Shown here: positions 11,681-23,600 of the stretch, piece after piece
Layout of the letters: each line of letters opens with the position of its first letter
Position numbering within the stretch: position 1 is the stretch's first letter
Origin: Eopsaltria australis
Taxonomy: Eukaryota > Chordata > Aves > Passeriformes > Petroicidae
Assembly: GCA_034509425.1 (NCBI GenBank)
Contig: JAVTVJ010000070.1
Coordinates: 3,534,001 to 3,598,000 of the forward strand
DNA: 64,000 bases
Direction of reading: 5' to 3'
Program-made: the position numbers and the translations under genes
The notes under the pieces: generated by a model
Databases searched by the model: none
The model's input: only the letters and a program-made list of their open reading frames with translations
What the model was told of the DNA's origin: nothing

Positions 11681-14523
11681 CTTTATATAATGCATATGAT
11701 AAACCTTGAATGAAACACAGATTTGTTAAGTAGTTTAAAACCAGAAGTGACACTGTAACATACAATGCCTCCGCCGTATATATTTTGTCCTGTCAGTGAA
11801 AAAATTCAGGTAATATATTTTTAAATGTTGAATGACCAAACCTGCAGCTTCTATTGCACATAAAAGTTTTCTCTAAGTGGTTGGAAATTTATTTAACAAA
11901 TTGTCTTCATTTTCTTCATTGGCTCATACAAATTTAAGAACACAAGTTGATAGTATAAGCAGGCTTGTTTTCTTCAGGGGGGAAAAATACAGAAGCAGAG
12001 AAGAATTCCTCAAACATTAAAATCTTGAATAAGATCAGAAACCATTTTCAATGGTATGTAGAATTCTAAAAATGCTGGTAAGGAGCCAAGGGGAAAATTC
12101 TTTTCTAAGGTGGATACTTGTCTACTGTGAAATTTTATCATTTTTGAATTTCAATGAAATTTTGTCACTTAAGTCACATAGTCACCTGCCAAAGTTTGAC
12201 TGAACATGACTAAGAAAACTCAATCTATTGGTCAATCACCACTTCCAAGTGACTACCACAACCCAATACTTGCAGGTGTATGAATAATCTTAATACCTTA
12301 ATCTGATATTTTTTTACAGATATTTTAAACAACTTCCTGTGCATTTTAAGCATCCCAGTTTCAGTTCAACTGTCCCTTGATGTGATGTACCTGTGAGAAA
12401 AAATTGCACTGTTGTGTCAGCACACGAAGTGCTGTCTATGATTTGCTAACAGTACAGTCATGACATTTTCATTAGAAGATACAGCCCTAAGTGGATAATT
12501 TCCAGAGAGAAGCCTTTTTTTTCTGAAAAGTTCTTCAAAACTTTGTTTTCTGAAAGAGAAAGCTTGATAAGGAATATCTGTTTTTCATATTGTCTTTCTT
12601 TCTGCAAAATTGATATAGTATCAACTCTCTTTCCTAATACCATGTGGCTGAAAAAGTTTGCAAGGCTTTTGAGAAATGGGACTTAATCCTGCAAACCTTT
12701 TGTTCCTGGAGCTGCCTCAACACAAGCAGAGCTCTGCTGACAAGCACCTCTTAGCCACTGTAAAAGAGAGTCCTTGCAAAAAGAACACAAAAGCAATGAA
12801 AAGGCCTTGCTGACAAAGGCACTAGCAAGCTGGGGAAGTGTTTTCTAAAATACGCCATGAAATTCAAATAATACTTTTCCATTTAGCTGCATAAAATACT
12901 CTCAAGAAATTGCCCACTGCTTCACTTTCAGCCATTTAGTGTTCCACCAAGCTATTCTTTCCTGTTTAAGCAGAAACTTGGAAAACATAAAATAATTCAC
13001 CTACAGTAAAAGAAAGCAATATATTTTAGAAACAATTTTCTTTTTGCAAACTTCCTCTGAACACTTCTGGCTTATTCCATGATCCCAAGACACAAAAATG
13101 TTAAGGAAACATTATCCTAGAGTATTTTCTGTCAACAGTTAAGCTGGACGAGTTGTAACAGAAAAAGGTGGCAAACCCAGTAAATGAAAAACAATCATAG
13201 ATGCTGTGGATAATAACGTACTCTCCTTTCAAAATCAGGTGTTTTTATAAAAAGTTATTAACTAATGAGCAAACCATTTTACTTTATAAAGAACTGAAGG
13301 TGTTGCTGAATGCTAACCAAACAAATCTACTTTTCACTCACATGCAAACGTAAAGGATTAGCTCTTTTGCTTGCAGGAGCCATCACCATTTACTATGTGT
13401 TTTCTTGTTCTAGATACCCATCTTGAGAGTTATCTAGCTCAAGCTGTCAGTCGTATTCAATAAGTTTACCACATTCTGACTTTCAAAAAGATATTGTACT
13501 AGAACAGTTGTCTTGGCTTCACTGTTACAGCAAAGCAAGTGCCAACGTGCTACCCCAACCAGCTCTGCTGCAGCAGTCACCCAAGAGAGTGTCAATCATG
13601 CCTGCTGAGTAAGTGGAGCATTAAATTATTTTTTTATGCCTGTGTTGTACATGCTGAATCACTGTCATCATACCCTCAGAACAGAATGCAAAGAAGGAAA
13701 GGCAGACAATTAGCCAAGCCAAGGCCACACAGGCGAATGCAGTATTAATTTGGAAGTGCAGGCTAATTGCTGGACACCAGCATTACACTGTCACTCAAGC
13801 AAGATTTATTGCTGAATCTTATAAATGTTTAAAAATAAATAGAAGAACAATCCCTTTCTCTCACCTTATTACTGAAAGACTTGAAAATTCCCCTGGGTGT
13901 CTGCCAGGCTTTCCTTTTTTTTCAGGACTCCATCTCACTGCTAACCTTTTGGAGATCGACATAACGAGCACACACGCAATCTACTACCATCCCCTCTTGT
14001 CACCACAATCAAGCCACTAGCTCATAACCTTTATCAACAAGCATAATAATTTGCAGAATTAAGCATCTAGAGTAGAAAGCCTAAAAATATAACATTCTTC
14101 ACAATTTGTTTAAAGGCTATTATGACTAGAAAAGGAGGGTTGTTTTTTTTAAATTTACATTCCAAATCTACCTGATTCTTGACAGCCTCTGCATTGCTTT
14201 TTGAGCTAATTCTAATCATATCCATATGCATTAACACAGCTTGTGATGCTGGCCTTATTCTCCCACTGCCCATATTCTCCATAACCATGCTGTCCTCCTC
14301 TTCATGATTTGGACCTTGAAGTTATGGCAGCTCTTGCCTTCCAAATTTCACTTGCTACTTTCATACTCAGGCAAAATTACAATATTACTATTGACTTGAG
14401 CTGAAACCAGGACATGTGCTAACAGTCAAAAAAATCAACCACCAAAAAACCCCAGCCACGTTTGCCTTTCCCAGCAGCCCTACACTTGTTGCTTTTGACT
14501 TGGATATCTGGAAGGCAGATTAA

Positions 14524-14672
14524 ATCACAGCACCATAGAACAATTCAGCTTGGAGGGGACTTTTGAAGGTCATATAACCCCATATCCTCCTCAAAGCAAT
14601 TGTATCAGTTTGCTCAGGAACTTGTCCAGTCTATTTCTAGATGTCCCCAATGAGGTAAATTCTACATTCTCG
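14524..14672 (-). mobile_element. CR1 LINE 3' fragment, minus orientation
   Basis: The plus strand shows the reverse complement of a CR1 3' region: ATCACAGCACCATAGAAC, then CTTGGAGGGGAC, GGTCATATAACCCC, CTCAAAGCA, TTTGCTCAGGAACTTGTCCA and a segment like the usual ATCTCCAAGGATGGAGACTCC. Divergence is considerable. No coding capacity remains. Confidence 0.75.
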
Positions 14673-14940
14673 CAGGACAATAGTCATGGCAGATATATAG
14701 GAGATATAAATGAGACTTCAAGGCTTGAGCTGACTGCCAAATATTTGGAGAAAAGCAGAGAATTCCACAATTCCCTAAGAAAGCATCAGATTTCTTTTTT
14801 TTTTTTATCTTGTTTCACAGTATCTGGCACTGACACCTGTTAGATGGCAAGGCTCTTCACTCAAATTTCACCAAGCTTCACTTTGTTTGACATACAACTT
14901 AGCAGTTCACAGAATACCAGAAACATTTTTTCCTATTAAA

Positions 14941-14977
14941 AATATATAAAAATTTTATAAAAATATATAAATTTTTA
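14941..14977. repeat. AT-rich 21-bp-period tandem duplication
   Basis: AATATATAAA occurs at 14941 and nearly unchanged 21 bp later, with TATAAAA/TTTTATA inverted arms between. It is low-complexity AT-rich sequence, probably produced by replication slippage. Confidence 0.7.
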
Positions 14978-15052
14978 ACTGCAGTATTTAGGATAAATAT
15001 GCAAAATACAGTTGAACAGAGGAATTCAGGTCTCCTCTTTGCAAACCACATG

Positions 15053-15160
15053 AATGTGGCACTTAGGGCTGCTGTTTTTATGGTAGATTTGGCAGTGTTA
15101 GGTTTATGGTTGGACTCAAGGATCTTAATGGTCTTTTTCAACCTAAGTGATTCTATGATT
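15053..15160 (+). mobile_element. CR1 LINE 3' end, plus orientation
   Basis: Readable CR1 3'-terminal blocks in order: ATGTGGCACTTAGGGCTG, GGTAGATTTGGCAGTGTTAG, GGTTGGACTCAAGGATCTTA, GGTCTTTTTCAACC and the terminal GATTCTATGATT. The element is 5'-truncated as CR1 copies usually are. It points the opposite way from the CR1 fragment some 400 bp to the left, so the two are separate insertions. Confidence 0.85.
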
Positions 15161-16984
15161 TTATACTAGAGAACAGAATAGAGCAAATCACTGTACTTTA
15201 ATCTGCATATTTTACATCACTATTTTAAGATATTTGGCAAGGGGCAGACATCTGAACAAAATGAGTTGGGGTTATCCTGTTTAATAATCCTTAGGTTATC
15301 ATACATACCTAGTAGAAATTTGTTGATGGGTGTTTTTTTTTGTTTGTTTAGAGGGTTTGGGTCAGATTTTACTTCTACTGAACATTATAGAAAAGAAGTC
15401 AATCATCGTAAATGTGCAGTAATGCACCTAAATATATTGCCTTTACTTCTTAATCAAATTATAAGAAAGATGGAAAAGGCCAACAGTTATATGAATGTAC
15501 ATGCCATTGAAGCCCATTTTAACATCTAGAAAAAAATCAGGTATGTTGGAGTCATGTAAGAAACTGGCTAATAGAATTTTGCAAGCTGTGCTGACCGTGC
15601 AGTCACCAGTATGATTAATGAAATGTACGCTTTCAGTCTTTTCTCACAGCTATGGTACCATGGTAGTGCAGTGCTTTTTCAACATTATAATAAAATGACT
15701 AATTTCTATTAATTGATTTTGAGCAATAGCTTTATACAGAGACTGAAGAGAGCAACAGAATATATGATTTTCACAGCTAAGCATTTAAATCAAGCCATTT
15801 ACTGAGAGAGTGAACTAGTTCATTTAACAGTGAGGTTTATCTACCATTGGGTATTTCTGCCAGTGTTGCAGTACTGGCTTTTCCAAGTGACACACAGTTT
15901 TCAGGAAAGGGGGTCATATACTCTGAAAAGAGAGAATTTCAAGCCCAGCTTCTGAATGGTTTCAGAGAAAAAGTCACCACAGCCATAGAAATTTCCAAGC
16001 AAAGAATGTAATCCATGCTATACTTGCAGCTTGGCTCCTGAGGAATGTGTCACTCAAGAAACTGTTCCAGTAGGCATTCAACCCAAAGGACAACAGACTG
16101 CTTGTCTTCTTTTGGACACAAACACTACTGCCTAATTAAGCAGTGTGTATAAAATGAAGTTTCCTTCAGTTGCTGGGGAGTTTGGCAAGCGTTTTTTTTT
16201 CCCAAGCTGCTCTCCATTTAAATTCAGATATTTTGTTTCTAGACACAAAAAATTCTCAAGGAAATTTATTTGAAATGTCTGGTTGATTTCTTTGTTGTTG
16301 CTGGCTCTGAACCCTCATTCCTGCTTAGCTATTTTTATCAGGCCATGACTGAGTAGCTTGTTAGGAACACTGCTATCTGTCTTAGAAGGGATCCAAAATA
16401 CTCTGTGCTAGTTTTAATGCTTTTTAACACGATTAATAGATCCTACCTAAATATAAAATATTGGGAGCTCTCTATTGATTCATAAGAAATTAATTTAAAT
16501 TATATAGTCTACAGAAAAACCAGTTTTATCTTTAATAGAACTGGTTGGAAACAAAGCTTTATGCAACCTGCTGTTGTACAAGCCTCATTACAACAATCAG
16601 CATTTGGCATTTGAGAAGGACATTTAATAAAGCCTAAAGATACCAGACTATATTGACAGCAAAATGATACTGACTCCTTGCAAAAGTAAGTGAAGCTGTA
16701 GAATTTGGGTTACCCTCATTTCCGTCTGAGCATGAGAATCCAACAACTTTCATTTCCTTAACATTCCTTGAAAAAAGACAAGAGGATGAGAAATCACTTT
16801 AATGATACTGTTATGAAATAAAAGCAAATGATGGAGCTGTAGCTATGATTACAATTATGACTTTGCTTTGGTATCACACAGCTGATAATATCCCAGCCTT
16901 GTGTGGCTTGTGCTACTTCTTGAGTTCAATTTCCTTCAGATAATGTATTTGAGTTCCATAATATGCCTCTTTGGTGAAACCAAT
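15161..16984. other. Intron sequence without recognised features
   Basis: Non-coding DNA between two CR1 elements. The sequence around 16.8-16.95 kb is relatively complex rather than repetitive, but nothing shows that it is functional. No exon or repeat family recognised. Confidence 0.55.
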
Positions 16985-17600
16985 AACTGAATCCTGTGGT
17001 AATTCCTCAGGGAGTTATAATTTATGGCAATTGTCTGTTCCCACCACTTTTTTCAGTAATTTGTTCCAATGATTAATAGCCCCACTGTTAAAGACAAATA
17101 ATTGTGCCTTACTTCTAATTTAAACGAGCCTGACCTCAGCATGCAGCCATTTGAGGTTTTTACATTTTACCTCCTCTAGAGGAAAGAGGTGTTTTGTACC
17201 TGGTAGTATTATTCCCCTATACAAATACTGTATAATTACCTTTTCTCTCTGATAGACATATATGATTGAGATCTTTAAGTCACCTTTCTTAAGACTACCT
17301 GTTAAGCCATAACCCTCTTTGTGACACTTTACTCTGTTCCTCCCAGATCTGCATCTGTGTGTTGAAAGCATGGACACCAGATGTGCATCCAGTTACCAAT
17401 ATTGGTCAGACTCACAAAATCACATCTTTTCTCCCAGCGCTGACTCTGCTTTTTTGTTGTACCACTACACAAAGAACTTTTGGTGACTGCTGGTCTGAAT
17501 CCCCCAAAAATCTTCTTGTGTTTCTGTACTACTTCTTCCAAATGCATGCATTTACTTACATTCATGTGTAGACAGTAAGCCATACTATCTATTCTATCTT
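16985..17600 (-). mobile_element. Ancient diverged CR1/L3-like LINE, about 600 bp, minus orientation
   Basis: The plus strand aligns in order with the reverse complement of the old amniote CR1/L3 3' region. Blocks I recognise are ACTTTTTTCAGTAATTTGTT, CCCACTGTTAAAGACAAATA, CAGCCATTTGAGG, the TACCTGGTA block, AAGTCACC near 17277, GCATGGACACCAGATGTGCA, CAATATTGGTCAGACTCAC, AAAATCACATC and, further on, the CCCCCAAAAATCTTCTT and TGCATTTACTTACATT blocks. It is much more decayed than the other CR1 copies here, so it is an old insertion, probably shared with other birds. The 70-92-codon frames inside it are chance. Confidence 0.75.
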
Positions 17601-20600
17601 TAAACAATCAGAGGAGGCAAAAAAGGTAAAAATGAAGCTTCAAATTTAAATCCCATAGCAAGTACAAAATTTTAACAAGTATAATGTCATAAACTTATAC
17701 AGTGAGATATCTTGCCTTTGCAGATTCTCACTTCACAGCTCAAAATTTTGATTGCATTTTGTAATCAAAAGATGCAAAAAAATTAAAGATACAATATGTT
17801 AAAGGGCAATAAACTTTATCTGCAAATATATTAACTAAATCACTTTGCTCATCATTCATAATAAAGACTATGTATACACACGTTAGTCTGAATTAAAACA
17901 TAACAACTATTTCATATTATGAGCTGCAGAGAAAAAGAAAACAAAACCAGAAAAAGAATGCCAATGCAGGGAGAAAGAGGGCTATGCCTTCTCCCTGTAT
18001 AAACACCTCAAAAAATGCAGTCATGCTTGACTGCAAAAGACAATGATACAATTTCTTCTGAAAGACCGGTGCCTTGCTGAAAGTCACTCAAGATTCCCCA
18101 AGGAGAACTTGAATTAGAGTCAGAGGCCAAACATAAAGACACCTCTCTGAAACCTAATCCTCTTGCCCATTTAAAATGCTCCTGCAGCTTCTGGTCAAAA
18201 AAACATTGCACTGAGGCTGTACTGTCAGTTTTATTTGTTTTTCTTTAGTGTTTTCAACACTAAATAACTCAAATATCTGAACAAGTATCAACACAACTAA
18301 AATAAAACCAGATCACTGTCTCCTTTTACCACTCAATGCCAGATTGTTCATCCCCTTCCAAAATACTTTCTTCTGGCATTAGCAACATAATGATGTTTAA
18401 AACACAAATAGGCATCAGAAATTTTAGTGTTACTTCTGTGAGTTTATATGAAAGTTGGTTGCTTTTCCACTGTCCTTCCGAGATGTTCCTGTACAGACAG
18501 GGACTTAGGTACAAGAATGAGGCCTGTGTCTTTTCAGACTTAGGGTGAGCCTGAGACCATGTCACATTTGTTGACACCGTTACCCCTTAAAAACAGCCAA
18601 ATTTGTTCATAAATTAGCTCTAAAAAAGAATTTAAGCAGTAAGTAATAAGAGCAAAGCAAGCATTTTTATGTCATGTGGATAAAACAAAAAAAAGTCTTC
18701 ATTCAGGAAACTATTTTGCCAGAGTCTGTCTGTCACAGAACAAGAGCTCCTCAGGGTCTCTCTTGACAGATCTGACAGCTCACCAGGGTCTCCAGGAGGC
18801 TTCATGAACTGACATCTCTCTGCTTTCTCCACAGACACTCCTCTTCCCCCACCCTACCTGGCTCCCTCAGACCTTTAAACTCCAAACCTGCTCTATTTTA
18901 AAGGCTCAGGTGTGTTGGATTCTCATGCCACAGCTTGGAAAAATATTTTTCTCCTCTTTATTTGATCTAACCATATCATCAGGAACTCCAGATACAGACA
19001 CAGCAACATCAGGTACATTGATTCCAGCACCCAGGCTAAATCCTAAGGTATTTTGCATTTTATTACTTGCAAACAAGACATATAAAACTGGGGCGCTCAC
19101 TCTGAGCACAAAAGTGTCACAAAATGTGTTTATAGTCTTCAAATGAGAAAAGCATTTAAAAATCAGATTAACCTTCTCTATACCAGTGCCAGGACCAGTA
19201 CCACCTGCTGTTGTTCCTGGGCTGCAACCCTAACAGGACATCTCTGAAGAGCACTGGTTTTGTACAGACAAAAACAGATGGGACACAACACCACCAAAAA
19301 TTTCACCTGGGCTGCCAGCCTCCAATTCCCCTCTTCCACATCAAACCAAGTCAAACCAACTGAGAGGAAATATCTTAGGTTCAGTCAGGCTTGGGCCCAC
19401 GCTATGTGGAGGAGTGGATTGCCTCCTCATCCATTTTTCTTCAGTCTTGCAGCTGAATACTATAAATCAATAAACAAGTTGTTAAATTGATTTTTTTTTG
19501 GTCAAGACATTAGATGCTGAATTAACCAAGCCTTAAATAAAACAGAATTCTAGCAGAGGAAATTTCACAGTCTGCATTGAATTAACACAGTCAAAAAATA
19601 CCCTGAATTTTCACCCTCTCCCCCTTTACTCTAGGAGCTGGAGTCCAAGAAAATCAATACGACATCTGTAATAACAGCACACTTAAAACTTTCCAAACAC
19701 CTCAGGGAAAATCTTATAAGTTATGGTTATGGCTATTCATAACAGAGTAAACAAGTATTTTAAACTATTCCTTGTACTTTATCTCCCCCTCCCATATTAG
19801 AACTTTATTAGTTGATATATTGATAAACCCCAAACCTTTAAAGCAGCTTTTATAATTCTTGTGTAAATAATCAGTACATTAAACACCTATTACCACATTT
19901 ATTAATTATCACATTTTAGATTTAGATGAGGTATGTATTTCCATCTGTATCTTTCAGCTATTTAAGAGATGTGTCTCCTGTCACTATTATCAAACGCCCT
20001 GGAAAGCCTCCTCCAACACGCTTTGCATGTCACTGGCAACATCACCTCCTGTTTTGTGTACAAATATTATGCAGTTTGCTTCCTTCTCAGCTGTGCTATA
20101 CAGGGTAATTCAGCAAATAAGGAAAATATCAGAATCAATTCCCCCCCCCCCTCCCCCAACACACTGAATTAAATAATACCTTGTAAAATTGTGTAAAAAG
20201 AATTATAGATTTTTTCAAAAATGCAAGCCAGGTTAAAGCGTGCTAAAATCAGCAATGTACTGCATAGCCAAATCCATGTTGAATAATTTTTACAGAAAAT
20301 TAATTATTTCCTCACAATAGTGCCAGAATTAATAAATCACTGTTAAAACCCTGATACGGTATTTCTAAACTGCTTATGTTTTGCTAGCCAACTCTGTCTT
20401 TTAATACCAGTCCAATAAGCCCAAACAAGTAAAACCGTGAATGCTATTTTTGACTGCAAGGAATCCCTACCTGAAATGTTTTTTTTTTAAATAATTGAAA
20501 ATTGCAGTCCATATGTGAAAAATGCTCCAGTTCAGTATACATAGAACTCAAAATTAGCTTCCTAACCCTTAAAATGGTTTCAGCAAACTGACTCAGTATT

Positions 20601-20622
20601 AAAACTAGGGGAAGCAACTGTC
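17601..20622. other. Intron sequence without recognised genes
   Basis: AT-rich non-coding DNA. It contains a C-rich homopolymer at 20.14 kb. Open frames at 18.3-18.6 and 18.9-19.15 kb occur as antisense pairs of similar length with no domain. I see no transposon family. Confidence 0.55.
20141..20157 (+). repeat. Poly-C tract (C11 T C5)
   Basis: Eleven C, one T, five C. On the transcript strand this is a G-run. It is a single tract, so it does not by itself give a four-tract quadruplex. Confidence 0.95.
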
Positions 20623-20664
20623 ATTTAGTTGTTAAACAATCCAATTTAGTTATTAAACAATCCA
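20623..20664 (+). repeat. 21-bp tandem duplication
   Basis: Two adjacent 21-bp units, the first beginning ATTTAGTTGTTAAACAA and the second ATTTAGTTATTAAACAA, both ending TCCA, with one G/A difference. This is a recent or well-preserved slippage duplication in intronic sequence. Confidence 0.95.
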
Positions 20665-23600
20665 AGTGGTTTAAACCAAGATTTAAGAGGTTAGCTTTTT
20701 TACATATCCACTGCATCCTGAAACATCTGCCCTTTCAGTTCATTATCACTCAAGATAAAAAATGAATAAATTAAAAAAAACCCACCCAAATATTTAATTT
20801 CATACCCTCCTAACAGAAAACAGAGGAAAAAAAGAGGAAAAAAGTGGGAGTTTTTTTCTGGACTTTGGAACGCACCTAATACGTTTTGTTTTAAATTAAT
20901 TTCTTCATTCTTTCCTTCTATTTAACATTGCCCTATACTTTTAAGCTTTCACTACATAAAACGTAATTCCTTCCTTTCCCTCAAATATATGGGATCGATA
21001 CCACAGCATTGTGCTATTTTCACATGTATGACACTTCTGTAGGAAAATTGCAAAATCTCAACAATCCTGTTTGCCACTAATGCACAACTAGTAAGCCAAG
21101 CAGCATTTGTCAAAACTCCTCCAAGAAGATCTAATTCTCCATTCTCAGGACAGACATTCAGTTTCAAAGTATCTCATGTTATAACACCATCTCAGTCTAG
21201 AACTTATTTTTGCTGAAATGGTACATTTCCATACTGTTCTATCAGAATAAAAATTGAAAAAAAAATTGAAGGTTATAAAAGAAAGAAATTATGATATAAT
21301 CAAGCTGTACTTCCAGAGACTTCAAAACTGTCAGATATACATAATCAGAGATGGAGGAGATAAAACATCTGCTGTGGCAATAGAGGGACTCAAAATGATT
21401 GAGCGAGCAAGAGCAACAAACCCACAAAGTGAATTAAAAAAATAAACCCCTTGCATTCCTTTCTCATTGCATTTGTTTTGCATTTGATATTTACTTCCCA
21501 GCCACTCTATTGAACTATTATTAAATAAAAGGCTTCACATTTGATATGCCATGAAGCTGCTGCAATTACTCTTTGCTAATCTTGACAGCTACCGTTGACC
21601 TTTTGCCATTTGCTGTGATTTTGCATAACAAGAATAATGTGTGTGACATTTTTACTACAGGAAAACTTACAAAAGAGATAAACATTTTAATGATGAGGAA
21701 TATTTCTTTGTGCTTTAAGTCTCAAGGTTTGAGCTCCTATCGAGATGGGCATGACCCATGCCACACCCAGCTCAGGCAGCAGAGCTCTGGAGCACTGCAG
21801 CCCAGCCAGGCCCTCCCAACTCTTACAAGCACCATAGCAGGCTTTGATGCAGCTCAATGGTGGGTAACCTGTGCTTCAGCATTCAGCCAGCAGTGCTAAC
21901 GAACATTTACATTTTCCATTCTGTTCAGGTTTATATCTCAAAGAAGTCTCTAGACTCAATTATTGCTGCTCTTCCACACCATTTCTGCTCCCTTTCCCCC
22001 AGCATATGTCTGAAGAGGATGATTACTGTGTACCCTGACAAACACAGCTAAAAACCATGACCAGCATCAATGCAGGATCCACCACTGTGTATAAATATGA
22101 CTTTCAATAGGGACATATTAAGTGTGGTCTTGGAAGCTGGTGTTTAAGCTGCCTAAATTGTTTAATAAATAGCAATCTTTGATGCCAAAGAGAAAAAACT
22201 AGGGTACAAACTGAATAGCCTTAATCAAAATAATGCAATGCTGAAATAATAATCCTGAAACAAGTCTAAGGTTTTGATAGCTCTAGATACCAATTATCAA
22301 GAAAGGTGAAAACTAAGGATCAGCCTTTGCTCTTGCTTGTATACCTTATCCCCCACTTATACAGAAATGGTAAAATTTTATTATTGTCCCATTTATCTAC
22401 TAATGAAAATTATAAAATTTTCCATCAATTCCTTTAGTTATTTTTGTTTAAACCAACTGCTAAATGTAAGGCATAAACCAAAGAAACTTCAAAAATTACA
22501 ATTTACTGTGTCTGTGTTTTATATAAGCAAGTTATCATCTGTGACAACCTTATTATATAAGGCTTACCATGAATAATCATTTTTGGGTTCTATTAAAAAA
22601 AAAAAAGGTTACAAAATGAGCATAAACTTGCCACCTACTAATTCATTTTTTCTCTTTTGGCCATAAGCTATCACAATCTGTACTAGAATCTAACCCAAAT
22701 GACATGCAATTTACTCTTCTACATAAGGTGAAGAAAAAGTAATTTGGGAAAAAAACCCCAAACAAAACTCAAGGAGTTATTCCAGCAGATGTCTCTTCCT
22801 CCCTGAACACCTATTTGGACTTTGCATTTCCCAAACATCAAAGTGAATTCAAACCCATTGTATTGCTCAGTGACTTTTTTTCTCAAATCAGATTATGTAA
22901 CACCTGCTCGTCTCTTTCCCTCCACCTTCTTAGGTTTGGTATCAGACTTAGGAGTTGAATTTAGCTTTCCAACATCACGTGCAAAAGGAGAGCCATTAAC
23001 CTCCTTGTAAGTTCATAACCACAAGTCACTTTGCTGAGTACCTTCAGTGTTTAGAGACACCTCATTTCACGATAAAGGGCAGTTAACACCTGTAAGGCAA
23101 TTATATCTACCAAATGTTGCTGGCCTGAAATATGAATATGTAATTGTTCCTGCCATCTGTTAATTATACTAGTTGAATCACTTATTTAATCATATACATT
23201 TACTTGACATCTACAAACTTTTTAATAGCTTTCACAAATGCTACCCTGGCTCTCAGGCAGAACTAAGGCACCATTTATGTGTCCCACAAGGAAATGACAC
23301 CATTATACAAAAGACCAGATTTTGCAGCAGCTCGACAAGATGAGAAGGCAGTTTGTGCCAGGCATCTCCCCAGCCTGTCCATGCTGGCTGACAGCCTCAG
23401 GGACCAGTGGGGAATATTGCTGCTTGAGGCAGGGGCACTGTTTGCCAGCAACAATAGCTGGATTGAAGACTGAGGGGACAGGGGAGGAAGATGGTGGGTC
23501 AGGATGTGGAGGGATTGATGGTACAACTAAGAAAGCTGTCCAAGTGTTCCTCAGGAATACTGCTTCTGAACATCTAAAGATAAGGAATCCATGCTACCAC

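Larger units (their letters stand above)
6610..14523. other. Intron sequence: simple repeats only
   Basis: Non-coding DNA holding the 47-A run at 8.32 kb, a T/G-rich patch at about 9420-9505 (GTTTTT, GGTTTGGTTTGG and T8 runs), a small 19-bp palindrome at 7910-7928 and a TGTATATAT patch at 11.64 kb. The open frames over the A run and the T/G-rich patch are low-complexity artefacts. I recognise no gene or transposon family in the remainder. Confidence 0.6.

Noticed and set aside
15651..15668. Overlapping 10-bp palindromes ATGGTACCAT and TACCATGGTA
   Set aside because: Too short to be meaningful in 64 kb.
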